The notes beneath the pieces are model-generated. The model worked only from the letters and a program-made list of their open reading frames with translations, ran no database searches and was not told where the DNA came from. From NCBI RefSeq assembly GCF_037975245.1, contig NC_092568.1:21292501-21356500 (forward strand): a stretch of DNA of 64,000 bases, written 5' to 3'. Shown in pieces: positions 1 through 11,440 of the stretch. This stretch comes from Apostichopus japonicus (Eukaryota; Echinodermata; Holothuroidea; Aspidochirotida; Stichopodidae). Positions within the stretch are counted from its first letter, which is position 1. The number at the start of each line of letters is the position of its first letter. The translations under genes were made by a program, and so were the position numbers.

Positions 1-220
1 GTGGAGTCATTCTTTGAAACGATTGACTTTCACTTCTATAGCAAAGGGTAATGTTCCTGTTGTAAACTCACTCTTGCAATATGTACAAAGTCATCATGCT
101 TTGACATGATTTTCTCCCTTAATTTCATACATTAGGATAAATTAAGTAAACATTGTACCAGAAGCGATGTAAAGACGAGTGGACCCATGCATCGGGCTTG
201 ACTATAGATATAGTGTCGGT
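1..220. other. non-coding flank
   Basis: I see no coding or RNA signal here. It is the AT-rich left edge of the window, up to the first transposon-like terminus at 221. Confidence 0.5.
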
Positions 221-549
221 CAGGGGGGTAGGAAGCTTCCAAAAAGTGGAGGAGGGGAGCACAACATCAGAGGGGCACTTTCTCATTCCACAACCACCAC
301 TCGTTATGCTATAAACCGATACACACCGGCCACATCACTTAGATATGATGTGTTAGTATGCTATCAATACTATTATGGTGCACGTGAATAAAATATTAAA
401 ATTAACAAAGGCTTAAGATATCCAAAAAGACAGTTCTTCATCAAAATGGGCACATTTTATTTGCCAGCAGGGCACATTTACTACTTTGGAAAAAGTGGGT
501 GGGGGGCACATTCCCCAGTGCCACCAGTGCCCCGGCTCCAACCCCCCTG
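221..549. mobile_element. probable hAT-like non-autonomous element, no clear target duplication
   Basis: The left end begins CAGGGGGGTAGGAAGC and the right end is GGCTCCAACCCCCCTG, so the ends form imperfect inverted repeats (about 14 of 16). Both ends are followed inward by short repeats around GGGCACATT and by G-rich tracts, as in the element at 30068. The flanking 8-mers (213-220 and 550-557) do not match, so the insertion is old, the ends are misplaced, or this is not one insertion. It has no transposase open frame. Confidence 0.4.
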
Positions 550-992
550 GACAGTAAAATCCAGACAAAGATAACAGAAACAGAAACAATTGACGTTTTG
601 GATATTATTGAAGAGCCAGAAGCACGTTAGACCCGTTAAAGTTCTCCCCCCCCCCCATGAGAAATATAATCATTTTTTATAATCCAACAAGAATAATGTA
701 GCAAAATTCATTGGGTAGTAAAAGTTACTCGGTAGGCAACATTGTGTTTTTAGAGTGACTTTTTGGACTGTGTTGAGAAAGACAGAATTGTCGTTTGGAA
801 TTTATAAGACCTTCACCAATCAATAGTAATTCCAAGTTCGAAGTTCCCTTTGAGCCTATTACGTGTATACCGCCGTGCATTGAATTGCACTAAACCTGTG
901 TATGGTATACCCCTAATACAATTCAAGGGTTTGCGCTAATCTTGATCATAACGTGCTATCTATATTAAAATCTAGTCACAATGCAAGTCTTA
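550..992. other. unassigned non-coding DNA
   Basis: There is one C homopolymer near 647-657. I see no exon, RNA gene or repeat structure. Confidence 0.5.
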
Positions 993-1000
993 AGCTTAAC
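993..1000. repeat. left target-site duplication AGCTTAAC
   Basis: The octamer AGCTTAAC lies directly before the element start at 1001 and recurs directly after its end (2824-2831). An 8-bp duplication is characteristic of hAT transposase. Confidence 0.85.
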
Positions 1001-2823
1001 CACTGGCGGATCCAAGGGGGGGCCAAGGGGGGCCATGGCCCCCCCAAAGGTGAGCCAAAAAGTGTTTCCGAACATCCGCTAAATCATATGATTGGAAATT
1101 TAAAAAATCGAGAGGAATAGCAGTGGTAGACTAGTCTAAACCTTTTCGTTTTCTGGTTTAAAATTAAATGCAGAGCTCCCAACTGACCCGCAATTCGCGG
1201 GAATTAGACCCGCATTCTAACACCCAAACCCGCTGACCCGCAGCACAAGCGTCCGAAAAAACCGCATTGTAATTGTCAAGTATACATAAAAAAAATTGCA
1301 TCAATTTTTGACTTAGCAACCATCATTTCTTTAGCATTTACCATAATAGAGTATAAAACCTCCTTTACAGCATCATTTGAACCTCAAATTAGCCTATATT
1401 TCTTTTCATTGGGGCGAGCAGCGAACATTTTCATGCCACGGGAAAGAATGAATTATCACCTACTATTCAATTTATTGATGTTACACACAAACAAATGCAT
1501 ATTTCTCAGAAAATTTTGGGTGACAAAAGCCTTTCTAAGTGCCACCATTTTACATGTAGGGGCATCACCAGGATTCCAAAAAAATTCAAAAGGGGAGGAG
1601 GAAACACCCCCTCCCCTTATACCCTTCCCCCAGGACGGCGATTCGTGGCATGGACCAGCATTTGCCTTCTCAAGAGTTGGGAGCTATGTAAATGTATGCA
1701 TGGACGGCGATCCTGGGGGGGGGGGGAGGGGGATATATCCCCCATGAAAATGGGTGGAGGGGATGTAATACACCATATCCCCCCCACCAAATGCCAGGGA
1801 TAAGAATATTTTCATGCCTACATTTATGTATCATCGTGAATGTACGGCTCTTTTTTAGCTTCATTTCTCGCCTACCATAAACGCAGTACGATCTTTTCAA
1901 ATAAACCGTCTTTATCTTTATCACGGTATTGATATAGTACATATATGCACCCTCATAGTATTCATATATGCCCTATAGTAGGCCTATACACACGTACATG
2001 TTCCCTCGAACAGCTGAGAATCTCATGTTACCAGGGTAATGCTTAATACACGTTTCACCAGTGGATGCCCTAGCAATCGGTACCTAGGAATGTAACTATG
2101 TGTAATTGTGTATTGCATGTGTATAGGCCTATAATAGCCTGCATGAGGCCATTTTCTTCATCGAATAATATAAAAGAGCTCTCGAACATTCTAACGTAGC
2201 GCCTGAAACAAGATTGACAAGGGGCAATTTTCCCAAAATAACACCCGAAATTCAAAAAAAAGTATTTTGGATCCTGATTATGAGATACTTCGGACATGAT
2301 ATCCCTATTTTAAAGTTGGGTATATGCCGCTTGGAAACCTTGGGAAGTGCCGTTTCCGGCCATCTAGAGGGTTTGTAAATCCCCAAATTTTCTTGTACGC
2401 TTCGCTCCAACCCATGGTGGCGCTACGCTTAGATAGTCAACAAGGTCATATCCCCTCCACTCGGAAGTACGGATCGCCGCCCATGAATGTATAAGCATGA
2501 GGATTTACAGTTTAACACAATTTTGCAGTTACAGGCTGGTTGTAAGAAATTTATAACCTATGAGAAATAAAATTTCTTGAGAAAGATGATCCCAACTTTG
2601 CTTTATAAATATTTTAGAAAATTACACCTGGGAAACATTTTCTTTTAGAAGTAAATTAGCATCACCATTGTACACTTTTGTCGCAAGAAATTGCATCTGA
2701 GGGCATTCAGCAATAGAAAATTTTCCAAAGGGGAGGGGGCACCCCCTCCCCTTACACCCCTCCCCCATATCACTCTAATGCCACTTTGGCCCCTCCCAAA
2801 CAAAGGTTCTGGATCCGCCAGTG
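1001..2823. mobile_element. hAT-like non-autonomous element (1.8 kb), interrupted by a second element
   Basis: The termini are CACTGGCGGATCCA at 1001 and its exact reverse complement minus one base at 2811-2823. An exact 8-bp duplication AGCTTAAC sits outside both ends, which identifies a hAT-superfamily insertion. G-runs follow the left end and C-rich tracts precede the right end. No open frame long enough for a transposase (about 600 residues in this family) exists, so it would move only in trans. A smaller element (1699-2485) is inserted inside, so the original element was about 1.03 kb. The interior near 1595-1660 also has mirrored G-rich and C-rich tracts. Confidence 0.85.
1699..2485. 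mobile_element. nested hAT-like element inside 1001-2823
   Basis: The left end is CATGGACGGCGATCC (1699) and the right end GGATCGCCGCCCATG (2471-2485), inverted repeats differing at one position. The flanks are AATGTATG (1691-1698) and AATGTATA (2486-2493), an 8-bp duplication with one mismatch. Near its right end, about 2326-2440, it carries a stretch closely similar to the interior of the elements at 10231 and 23396, around CTTGTACGCTTCGC and GGCGCTACGCTTAGATAG. It has no transposase frame. It must have inserted after the outer element. Confidence 0.75.
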
Positions 2824-2831
2824 AGCTTAAC
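2824..2831. repeat. right target-site duplication AGCTTAAC
   Basis: This exact copy of 993-1000 immediately follows the right terminus of the 1.8-kb element. Confidence 0.85.
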
Positions 2832-3014
2832 TATATATAATATAAAGATACTACAGATATACTAAATATTAAACACTTATATATACTATCTAGACTATAT
2901 ATGCAAATATCATTTAAAATACTGAAACCAAAATATATTTATGTTGTTGAACATTTCTGATTTGCCTTTTCTTATTTATTATGAAAAAGTGTGTTTGCGA
3001 CGGAATGTATTGAA

Positions 3015-3325
3015 AGGGTATAGGGTTATATGCTATAGGCTACAGACTTATATGCTGTGGGCTATATTCTTATAGGGCTACAGACTATATGCTTATAGGG
3101 TTATATGCTATAGGCTACCGTATATACTTATAGGGATATATGCTATATGCTATAGGGTTATATGATGCAGGCTATAGGGTTATATGCCGCATGCTATTGG
3201 TTATATAGTTGTATGATATAGGGTTATATGCATATAGGACAATAAGCTATAGGGTTGTATGCTGTAGGCTAAAGGGTTATATGCTGTAGGCTATATGCTA
3301 TAGGGGTTTATGCTGTAGGCTACAT
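3015..3325 (+). repeat. degenerate minisatellite, unit around GGGTTATATGCTATAGGCTA
   Basis: Roughly fifteen imperfect units of about 15-25 bases are built from the words GGGTTATATGC, TGCTGTAGGC and TATAGGC. Unit length varies, so this is an irregular array and not a clean satellite. It is purely tandem and has no coding signal. Confidence 0.8.
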
Positions 3326-3329
3326 ATTT

Positions 3330-4967
3330 ATAATTATATATATATTCGGGATAGCTTGGTGTCTACAGAATAAACATTCTGAAATACACAGTCATGCTTT
3401 TTGAGATATCTATTAAATGTGATGAATTTCTATCACTGAACAACTACAACAATATTATTTTGGTTCTGTTATATGCGATTCGTATGCCGAGATACGTTAT
3501 ATATTGTTGAAATGTTAGCATGCTCTTATACCTTAAAACGCATTCCTACGTTGGTACGTTTGTTGCACGTTGAGTTCATTACACGTAAACATATCTTCTT
3601 CTTTTTTAATAGTTTTTTTTTCAAATAGTTTTCCTCTCCATAGTGTCTCACTTCCTCCTCGGATGGTTTACCATCCCACGATTCAAGATGAACATGCATT
3701 TATACGGGAAGCAATTTATCAAGCGCTATGTACAACCTCTACACCGTATACCTTCTATTTGTAAGATGTTGTTGCCATAGTGACACCCATCTATTGCCGT
3801 AAGTATGTATGCCCACGCAATTTACCGCCATATATTTCTTCGACCTCTTGCTTGCACTTGATAGGTTCAGCAAGTAAAAAGCGTGGTTTTCCTGGAATGC
3901 TCGAACAAGGCCAAGGGGATTCAGAACAAACCCGAGTGTCAACATGACACTATTGGCTTTCGCGGAAATGGGGAAGGTTGGTACTGTACTAGGAAAGCAG
4001 GATTCTATGGGTCGCCAACAGGGCAAAGGTTTTATACGTGATCTAGTGACCACTACAAGTATACGCGGTTATTAGCGGTTGTTACTATTATATTGGACCA
4101 ACGTTATTTAGGGATCACCTTTATTGATAAATTAACCACATCATTACATTCCCTTAACGCGCCGTTTGTTTTTACGGTAAAAACTCATTAATAGTAGCGC
4201 ACTATAGTGGTAAAATGATGACCACTATACAATGAGGAGGTCACAGATCAAAAGAGAAAGAAAGAAAGAAAACAGACAGAAGAATGAGTGAAACAAGTTA
4301 TAAAAAAAGAACAAAAACACATGCTTGTGCGACTTTGTACTTTGGGGTCATTTTCAGTATTCACTAATTTGATAAAAAGTCAAATAATGACCAGACATTG
4401 TATACAATATCGCGAATATTTAACCCGGCTATCTAATCATTTTTTACATGCACCTGAGTAACCCCCCCCCCCTCCCCTCCATTTCTGTAATTTCAAAATA
4501 CTCTTTGGTCTATTGTCCTATATAGTTAAAGGTTGGGTGCAGGGGCCGGGTGGGAGGGGAGGGGAGGGGTATATCGAAGTTGAAAAAGAAACAAGAAAAC
4601 ACCGAAACATATAGAAAGTGAACTTTTACAACATATTAACTATTATTATTTATAGCAATTGAGAACCCATGAAACCTAGGAGATAATGTATATAGGGATA
4701 TGGTTACAACTATTTCCAGTGCTCATTTTGCGAGCTGGCTGCATTATTGCATATATATCAATTGACCGAGTTTACGGGTAGGATGTGGAGTTAGATAGAG
4801 GGTTCAGCGAGGAATAGGTAGGATGGCAGGCAATCCATCACTCACTTCTGCATCTTTACCAGTCCTCCTTCTTCTCCCCCACCGCCACCCCCCGCCTTCC
4901 CATCCCTCATATTGAAACAGCCATATCCTGTGAGAGGTGATTCGTTCATCTTCGGTTAATACATTAG
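3330..4967. other. unassigned non-coding DNA
   Basis: The stretch has short A/T and C tracts and a purine-rich AAAGAAAG tract at 4251-4270. A minus-strand frame of 104 codons at 3739-4053 has no splice or start support. Confidence 0.5.
4542..4569 (+). other. G-quadruplex-type motif
   Basis: Four or more runs of three to four G separated by one to three bases (GGGTGGGAGGGGAGGGGAGG type). The motif meets the usual intramolecular quadruplex pattern on the + strand. Any function is unknown. Confidence 0.6.
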
Positions 4968-4999
4968 TGACGTCATAGATCATATTTGGGTGAATATAT

Positions 5000-6500
5000 T
5001 TGAACAAGGATGGGAAGCATCAAGAGAATTGGTATAAAATAAAAGGCGGAAACAGCATACGGCAAAATAAACAACAACAATAATGACAAGTCTGCAAAAA
5101 AAATATGAAACGTAAACAACAACAGTAATGAGAGCTCTGCGAAAAATAAGTAACACACAAATAACAAGCAAATATAAAAACCACATGAATGTTCGTGATG
5201 GAAAGTTTATGAAATCGTGTGTTGTTAAACGTCACACACTCAAGTATACTTGTTGTACTTGAATATACACATTCAGTGTTCAGTGACTATACGGCTTCTC
5301 GTGCAACACCTCGTGCATTGGGTTCATTGATAGTTTAGTGGTATCATGGGTATAACTAACGGGTATACTACATACGAAAAGATCAGTGGTTACCACCTGT
5401 TGTAAATAATCAGAGAAATCCCTCTAAGTAGGTTAACCCCAAGTATACACCGTCCAAACAGGGTGATGGAATAACTTAAATATGCGCAGGCCGATAATCA
5501 GTCAGGGCCGTAAGGATTTAAGGAATATTCCGGTGGCTAACAATTTATTGCTTTTACGAGAGGTTCCTGTTGCTGTTGGTCCAAAACATGCATGGCGAAG
5601 ATAATAAGTTTTCAAAAGTTGGTGGTAAACGGTCGATGCCATCTGCAACAGTAGATTGGATGACGTCATCACGGCGATTCCGCTGAAAGTCTCCCCCCCC
5701 GCCTCTTTTTTATTCTATACACTATTTCACTCACCTGGTTCACAGAGGAAACGGCATTATTTCTACAAAACTTTTGCGATTTTTGAAATTCTAAACACGG
5801 AGAGCATTATCAGATTGTAAGTATTCCAACTAATTCCACCCCCAAAAACTGTTTTTTTTTTAAACTTCTATTATGAATAACAGAGGCATCCTTAGATGAC
5901 ATTCAACATCATTGTCCTTGACCAATGTTACAATGTAAAGATTTTACTTGAGGAAATATATAAATGTTTTCCTATAGGTTTTGGGTTAAATCAAGTTGAA
6001 TCTGCGAAACTGACCCATGCTCTATGCGTTGTACTAAACAGTCCACCCTCATTATCACCTGCACTTTTATTGATGAGCCTCATGTTTAGAAGGTATTTTG
6101 TTACAAAGTAAAATTTGTACAGAAATAATAGCCTGAGATGATATATATATAGCAATGTTTTCCAATGGTTTACAACACATTAATGGTTTACGCCACATTA
6201 AACTTAATTTTTGTGCTTAATGTAATCATTTAACACCTGTTCTATACGCGTTGTTTCCGATAACCGGGACGGATTTACCGAATCTCTGTTAGGTCACCAA
6301 ATGTGAAAGTCATTCCACGAAATTCCTGTTTAACGCTAAAGTGCACTGCCCCTTTACTTCGTAACCACAGGGTTCCCAATTCCCATTGTAGAGCAATTGC
6401 TATTTGTTCCGGCTGAGGTAAGAATGAAGATAACGATAAATAAATTAAATCAAACAAATATTAAAAAGATCTTTGTTGCTGTTTGCGATTTGATGTTGCG
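5000..6500. other. unassigned non-coding DNA
   Basis: I see no convincing exon. Short minus-strand frames near 4973-5235 come from A/T-rich CAACAACAATAATG-like repeats and read as valine/phenylalanine/leucine-rich nonsense in several frames at once. Confidence 0.5.
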
Positions 6501-6518
6501 ATTTTGATGGAAGTATGT

Positions 6519-6522
<4 letters not shown>

Positions 6523-6550
<28 letters not shown>

Positions 6551-6591
6551 TACCACATATTCTCTGATTTCTATCTATCTATCTATCTATA
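6523..6591. repeat. (TA)n and (CTAT)n microsatellites
   Basis: (TA)14 occupies about 6523-6550, followed after about 20 bases by (CTAT)5 at 6571-6591. Confidence 0.9.
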
Positions 6592-6599
6592 TTTAGTCG

Positions 6600-7800
6600 A
6601 AGTTAATTATATATGCGGGAAAATTTACAAGGCTTGGAAGACAATAGTATACACAGAGCATTATATTAACAAACTACAGGGTGGAGTTTTATGGAATTAT
6701 TCATGATTCATAACATAACACTGATAACTTACAAGTTTCCTCTTTGAAATAATTTATTTGTAAAACTACCCATGACAAATCCGAATATTTGTTTGTTACC
6801 AAAAATATCACAGAGAACAAGAAATAACAAGCGTTCAACAAAAACAAAAAATCAAACCGGATCCTCTTTTTGAACCTTTTTCAAATTCAATAGAAAAAAG
6901 TTGTTTTTTTTTGTATTATTTTGAGAGAAAAACGATGACTGGCCATTTTTGTAGTTCAATTGTGACGTAAATAATGATTCTGTATGATCATTGGACCGTT
7001 GCTTCTCACATCAAAGACACAAAGACATGAAAAGGGCCACGTCAAGTTCAAAAACTTTAACAATAAACTCAGCACTATACTAAGCAAAAGAATCAAGAAG
7101 TGACTCACTGACACCATGCAGGTTTCTTTCCGAAGGTTAAGTTTGATTATTTGATAACAAATACCGTAGATAACAATATAATCGGCACGGCCTATAGTTT
7201 GCATATATCACCCAATGGCTGGTTCTGTTTTGTGTCATACATGATATGTTGGGCTTGGTAGCAAACGTGGATGTATGAAAAACGTCCATATACGATATGC
7301 CCAATTATTCAGATAAGGTCTCATAGGCCGACCTTACCTTGTAGTACACAATAACGTCAGCGAAAGCATGCCAAATTGAACGTTTTACCTTTTGAAATCT
7401 TTAGACTTGCCTATCCGTTTTTTGTTACCAAACTTTGTCGAGACAACCACCCTGCCTGACGTAACATATTATCTCTAACCCACCCCCTCCCCCACCCCGC
7501 CCGAATGCTGTAGAAAAAAATCCTGTTGGTTGCACACCTGGTCACATCATTGACTTCTGTCTGCTTTTTTGCTTTAAACTTTGTTACTGTCTGTGGACCA
7601 CTATATACATTTCCACTACAATGCTATATATATATATATTTCCTTCTCCAATGTGAGAAGTCCTTATTGTTTTCTACATGTAATTATATTAATACAGTGT
7701 AAACGTGTCTGAGCAACGAGCAACGAAATTGTTGTAACCGATGGAAATATTTATGCGCCGTTTAGCGTTTATATGCATGCATGGTGGAACAAATCATATG
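6600..7800. other. unassigned non-coding DNA
   Basis: AT-rich sequence with a short (TA)n near 7624-7640 and a C-rich tract near 7482-7500. No exon-like or RNA signal seen. Confidence 0.5.
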
Positions 7801-7808
7801 AGCTAGGG

Positions 7809-8194
7809 CAGGGTTGTCTAACCTACGGCCCGCGGGCCACAGTCCGGCCCGCCGCAGGGTTGCGTCCGGCCCGCCAGAGATTCTCTACGGTGCGAAATTT
7901 TAGTGAGCAGATTTATTGATAACTTGAAGCTATATAATCAATCATTCGAACCTTCTGGGTCCACAGAACTGCATACAGGTCAGTTTGTGTGACACTCCCA
8001 GTGGGGGGCTGGACTTTATTCATCTGTTTTATCAGAAAGGAAAATAAATCAGTGCGCTCCGCGCGCAGTGCTCACATTTTGTTGCCTTGGGCTTCGGGCA
8101 AAAATCGGAAAATCGAGCGTAGGGTTCATGCGGCCACATCCTTCATCATAATCATTCCATGTGGCCCTCCTCTGCAAAAGGTTGGACAACTCTG
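7809..8194. mobile_element. hAT-like MITE, CAGGGTTGTC termini
   Basis: The left end CAGGGTTGTCTAACC and right end GGTTGGACAACTCTG are inverted repeats. The exact octamer AGCTAGGG flanks both sides (7801-7808 and 8195-8202). Terminal and subterminal GGCCCGCGGGCC and GGCCCTCC words match the general style of hAT elements whose ends begin CAGGGNTGTC. At 386 bp with no transposase frame it is non-autonomous. A 68-codon frame inside (7989-8195) crosses the right terminus and is not a gene. Confidence 0.88.
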
Positions 8195-8202
8195 AGCTAG
8201 GG

Positions 8203-10222
8203 CGATCTGACTACTTCTATACTATATGCATGTGGTCAACCTCTTCTCAAACGCTAATATCGATTTGATAAGGGAAATAAATAATACATCGTCACGGTTT
8301 TACTGCATGACATACACATCTAAAAGAATAAGATAACGCGAGACCGGGGGGGGGGGGGGAGGTGGAGGTTGATGGGACAGGGTGGAAGCTGCCTCATGAT
8401 CTGAGGGGGGGGGGGGAGTAATACAGTGACCAGTTTTGCATTTATTACACTCGCCAGATAATCCTCATTACTATCTTAGGAATTTTAACTGGCATCCCTA
8501 TGCAAATTCGTTTCTTTTGTTTCCATGCTATCTGCCTATTGTTATACTTGGTATTCAGTCGGTAGCAGTTTACAGCCGTACATGTTGTGTTGTAGCCAGA
8601 AGATGGTTGGTTAGGCAGCCCATGGAGGTAAACCTCCATGGTTAGGCTGACACAAGAAAAGTAAGCGCATTGACAATTTCTCCATTTTTGAGATAATCGG
8701 CGGTACGTTGCAGTTAATTTAGTGTATGATACTGCATTCCCCGTATATGCCATCGTTAAATTATCGAGTTTGACCAATCCACTGAAACGCAACTCAAAAC
8801 TAAGAAAGGATGCTTGGGGAAGAAGGGAAAAAAACACTGAAACAACGTGAAAGATTTTTCAACGAAAGAAGACTCGGTTATCTTTAGTTTGTTTACGTCA
8901 TCTCCTGGTAGGCCTCTGTGAGTATTGCATTTTAAAACATCATATTAACAAAGCCTGGATTGGAGGACATACATAAGAAGTTGACTAACAATAGTGTTAT
9001 ATCGGAGTTGTGTGCATGTGTGTGTGTGCTCGTGAGGAGTGATTTCAGCAAAAAAGAAACAAGAATAAGCCGAAATATCCAGTAATTGCCTTTGTTAAAT
9101 CACTCTTGCTTGGATATTACTTCCCGGAAGTTCGACTTAGTTATAGTCTAACGATTTTCCGTTTAGTGAGTTCGATTAAAACGAATACGACAGAACACTT
9201 TGTCATGCCTGTATATGACACGATATTTCTTTATCCCAGTTGTCCCATTTTCTTCCGCCGGCGTTTTCCCCCTTCCACGTGTTACATGCCCGATATTTAG
9301 GGAGCAATCGTAATCACTGATTATGATTGACGTCAAAAAACAAAATAAAAACAACAACAAAATCGTCGAGTCACCTTAATATAATTGGATCGGTAAATAC
9401 AAGCTTTTTACGAATTATGACACTGTGATACATAGCACTCAAGATTGATTCAGTCAAAAATAAGACTTGGTGTGGAAACCATATATGAATATTAACGATT
9501 ATGATGCAAACATAAGGACAAATAAGTAACAAAAATTTGGAGGTAATAATAATCAAGGACATATGCCATAATCCGTCTTATTAATCGTAGGTTATGTTCA
9601 TTGTCACAATGTGTGGGTGGGTGTGTATTTGTACCGTAATATTATCATCGTGTAATTTTACATTTTCAAGCCTATATGTACTTTCATAAGTCCATTGTGT
9701 ACTCAAAGTATTATAAATGCCAATTTTGGGCCATTTGGCGTTCTATAATATTGTCCCGAAATGTAGTTAGATAAAATAACGGGGTGTTCAGGTGTACTTT
9801 GTCAAACCTTAGTCATTGTTTTGATTTAGGGGGGGGGGGGGTGGGTGGTTCTTGCCTCATCATTCAGAGCACCCCATACCCGACCGCTGGGTATAGTTCA
9901 TCATCATGTAAAGTAATGTGGAGTGACATAGCCTACAGTAAAGAATTTCTTTCTTTCTTTTTAAGCATTAAGGAAAGATTTAGAAAAAAACTTACCACAC
10001 ATTACAGTAACTTACGCATGCATGAACCATTAAAGTATTGGCCATACATACTGGGTTTATTTCGTGAACCTCGCTGAAAGTGAACAAATTTAGTTATACG
10101 TATATTTTCAATAATGAAAAATTAACCAATATACACAATCTTTGAAGTTAGAGGCTATGCTGCATGGACCAGGGTTGTCTGTACTGCTATAGAGTTGCAT
10201 GCACGGCGAGGGGTTAATTCTA
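8203..10222. other. unassigned non-coding DNA with G-runs
   Basis: Contains G homopolymers near 8347, 8405 and 9829, a short perfect palindrome at 8620 and a CRE octamer at 9328. The 130-codon minus-strand frame at 8445-8837 has no start context, splice sites or recognisable motif. Confidence 0.5.
8620..8641. repeat. perfect inverted repeat with 2-base loop
   Basis: CCATGGAGGT and its exact complement ACCTCCATGG are separated by AA. A weaker outer pairing of CAGCC with GGCTG can extend the hairpin. Confidence 0.75.
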
Positions 10223-10230
10223 CTGGTAAC

Positions 10231-10538
10231 CAGGCGCTTAGCCGAGGGGGGGGGGGGGGGGAAGGGGGCAGCCGCCCCACCCCTAGAGCATTTTCTTTAA
10301 ATGTTTTTTATGATATCGCTAGTAATTGCAAAAGAGAAAATGCTAAAATGCAACTAACAAGGCCTGGGAAGTGCCATTTCCAGCGAACTGGGAGGCATTT
10401 TCAGCAAAAATTTTCTTGTACGCTTCGCGCCAACCATGGTGACGCTACGCTCAGACAGTTTACAATGCCGTATCTACGGCTCTGATAGTTAGCCTACATT
10501 TTCGCCCCTCCCTTGGCAAATTCCTGGCTACGCGCCTG
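10231..10538. mobile_element. hAT-like MITE, CAGGCGCGTAGCC family, copy 1
   Basis: The left end is CAGGCGCTTAGCCGAGG and the right end CCTGGCTACGCGCCTG, inverted repeats with few mismatches. The exact octamer CTGGTAAC flanks both sides (10223-10230 and 10539-10546). A long G-run follows the left end. The interior matches the copy at 23396-23689 along most of its length, including the words GGCCTGGGAAGTGCCATTTC and TTTTCTTGTACGCTTCGCGC. No transposase is encoded. Confidence 0.9.
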
Positions 10539-10546
10539 CTGGTAAC

Positions 10547-11440
10547 AGAGGCGAGGGGAGGGGGGGGGGGAGGGGTTGTGTGGGGGAAGCCTGATCGAGC
10601 TCCTGCAAGTTACCACAAATAGAAAAGCAGGCTAGTAAAAAGTAGGAGTAAAGTAGACAAGCAAATAAGTTTTCAGATTGGAGGCGTTAAAACAAAACAA
10701 ATAAAACAAAACAAGAACTAAAAAAGAACGGCTTAATTTCTGACCAGGCGTGAGGTTTCTATAAGCTACTGACCAAACACTTTGACCATGATTACCCCGT
10801 CAAGAGATCGAATGACGTCATGACGATTTGTTTTTCTATTTATGACGACACAATACTTTTGTGACGTCATGCGCACTCGACTGAGACGGAAACCAAATCA
10901 CAAACCACAGTGATTGGTACTGAGTAGCACAGCTATATTTATTGCTAACTGATATAGGGATCTATAAGCATGTAATAAGTAACATATCAGTACAGATTAT
11001 CGCACTGTTTCTCTGAAATGATTTTATTGGTCATCGCAAGTTGACAATGTTATCCCAACGGGACTCACAGTAAGCTAAGAGGTCATAGTTATTTGGACCT
11101 AAAAAAAAAAATATTTATGCTTCAACACTCAAAACATAGGCTATTCCTGGTACGTGTTAAACCATTTGTGAAAAACAAGAATAATGTTCCATTTTGATCG
11201 ACTAAATGTCACCTGTTGTGAATTTTAACTAAACGTATTCCGGCAACCTTTAGTGCATGATATTCAAAGGTGCCCTGTGATTGCTCTGTTGTTTTTACTT
11301 TAAAATGAAATGTGTGTTTTTGTTGAAAATTCAAAAGTTTAGTGATTTACCATAGTTAGGCCTATAACTTCTTATTGAAAATTTTTCAAACACTAAACTT
11401 GTGGTACGGATTTCAGAAAGAATTTAATTTGTTAGGACAT
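10547..11440. other. unassigned non-coding DNA, two CRE octamers
   Basis: Two TGACGTCA sites (10813 and 10862) lie 49 bases apart. I see no exon. Confidence 0.5.

Noticed and set aside
3739-4053. 104-codon minus-strand frame faintly resembling a first membrane helix of a receptor
   Set aside because: The resemblance is only a few residues and chance length explains it.
8445-8837. 130-codon minus-strand open frame
   Set aside because: Chance length, no recognised domain, no promoter or splice support. It spans the perfect palindrome at 8620.
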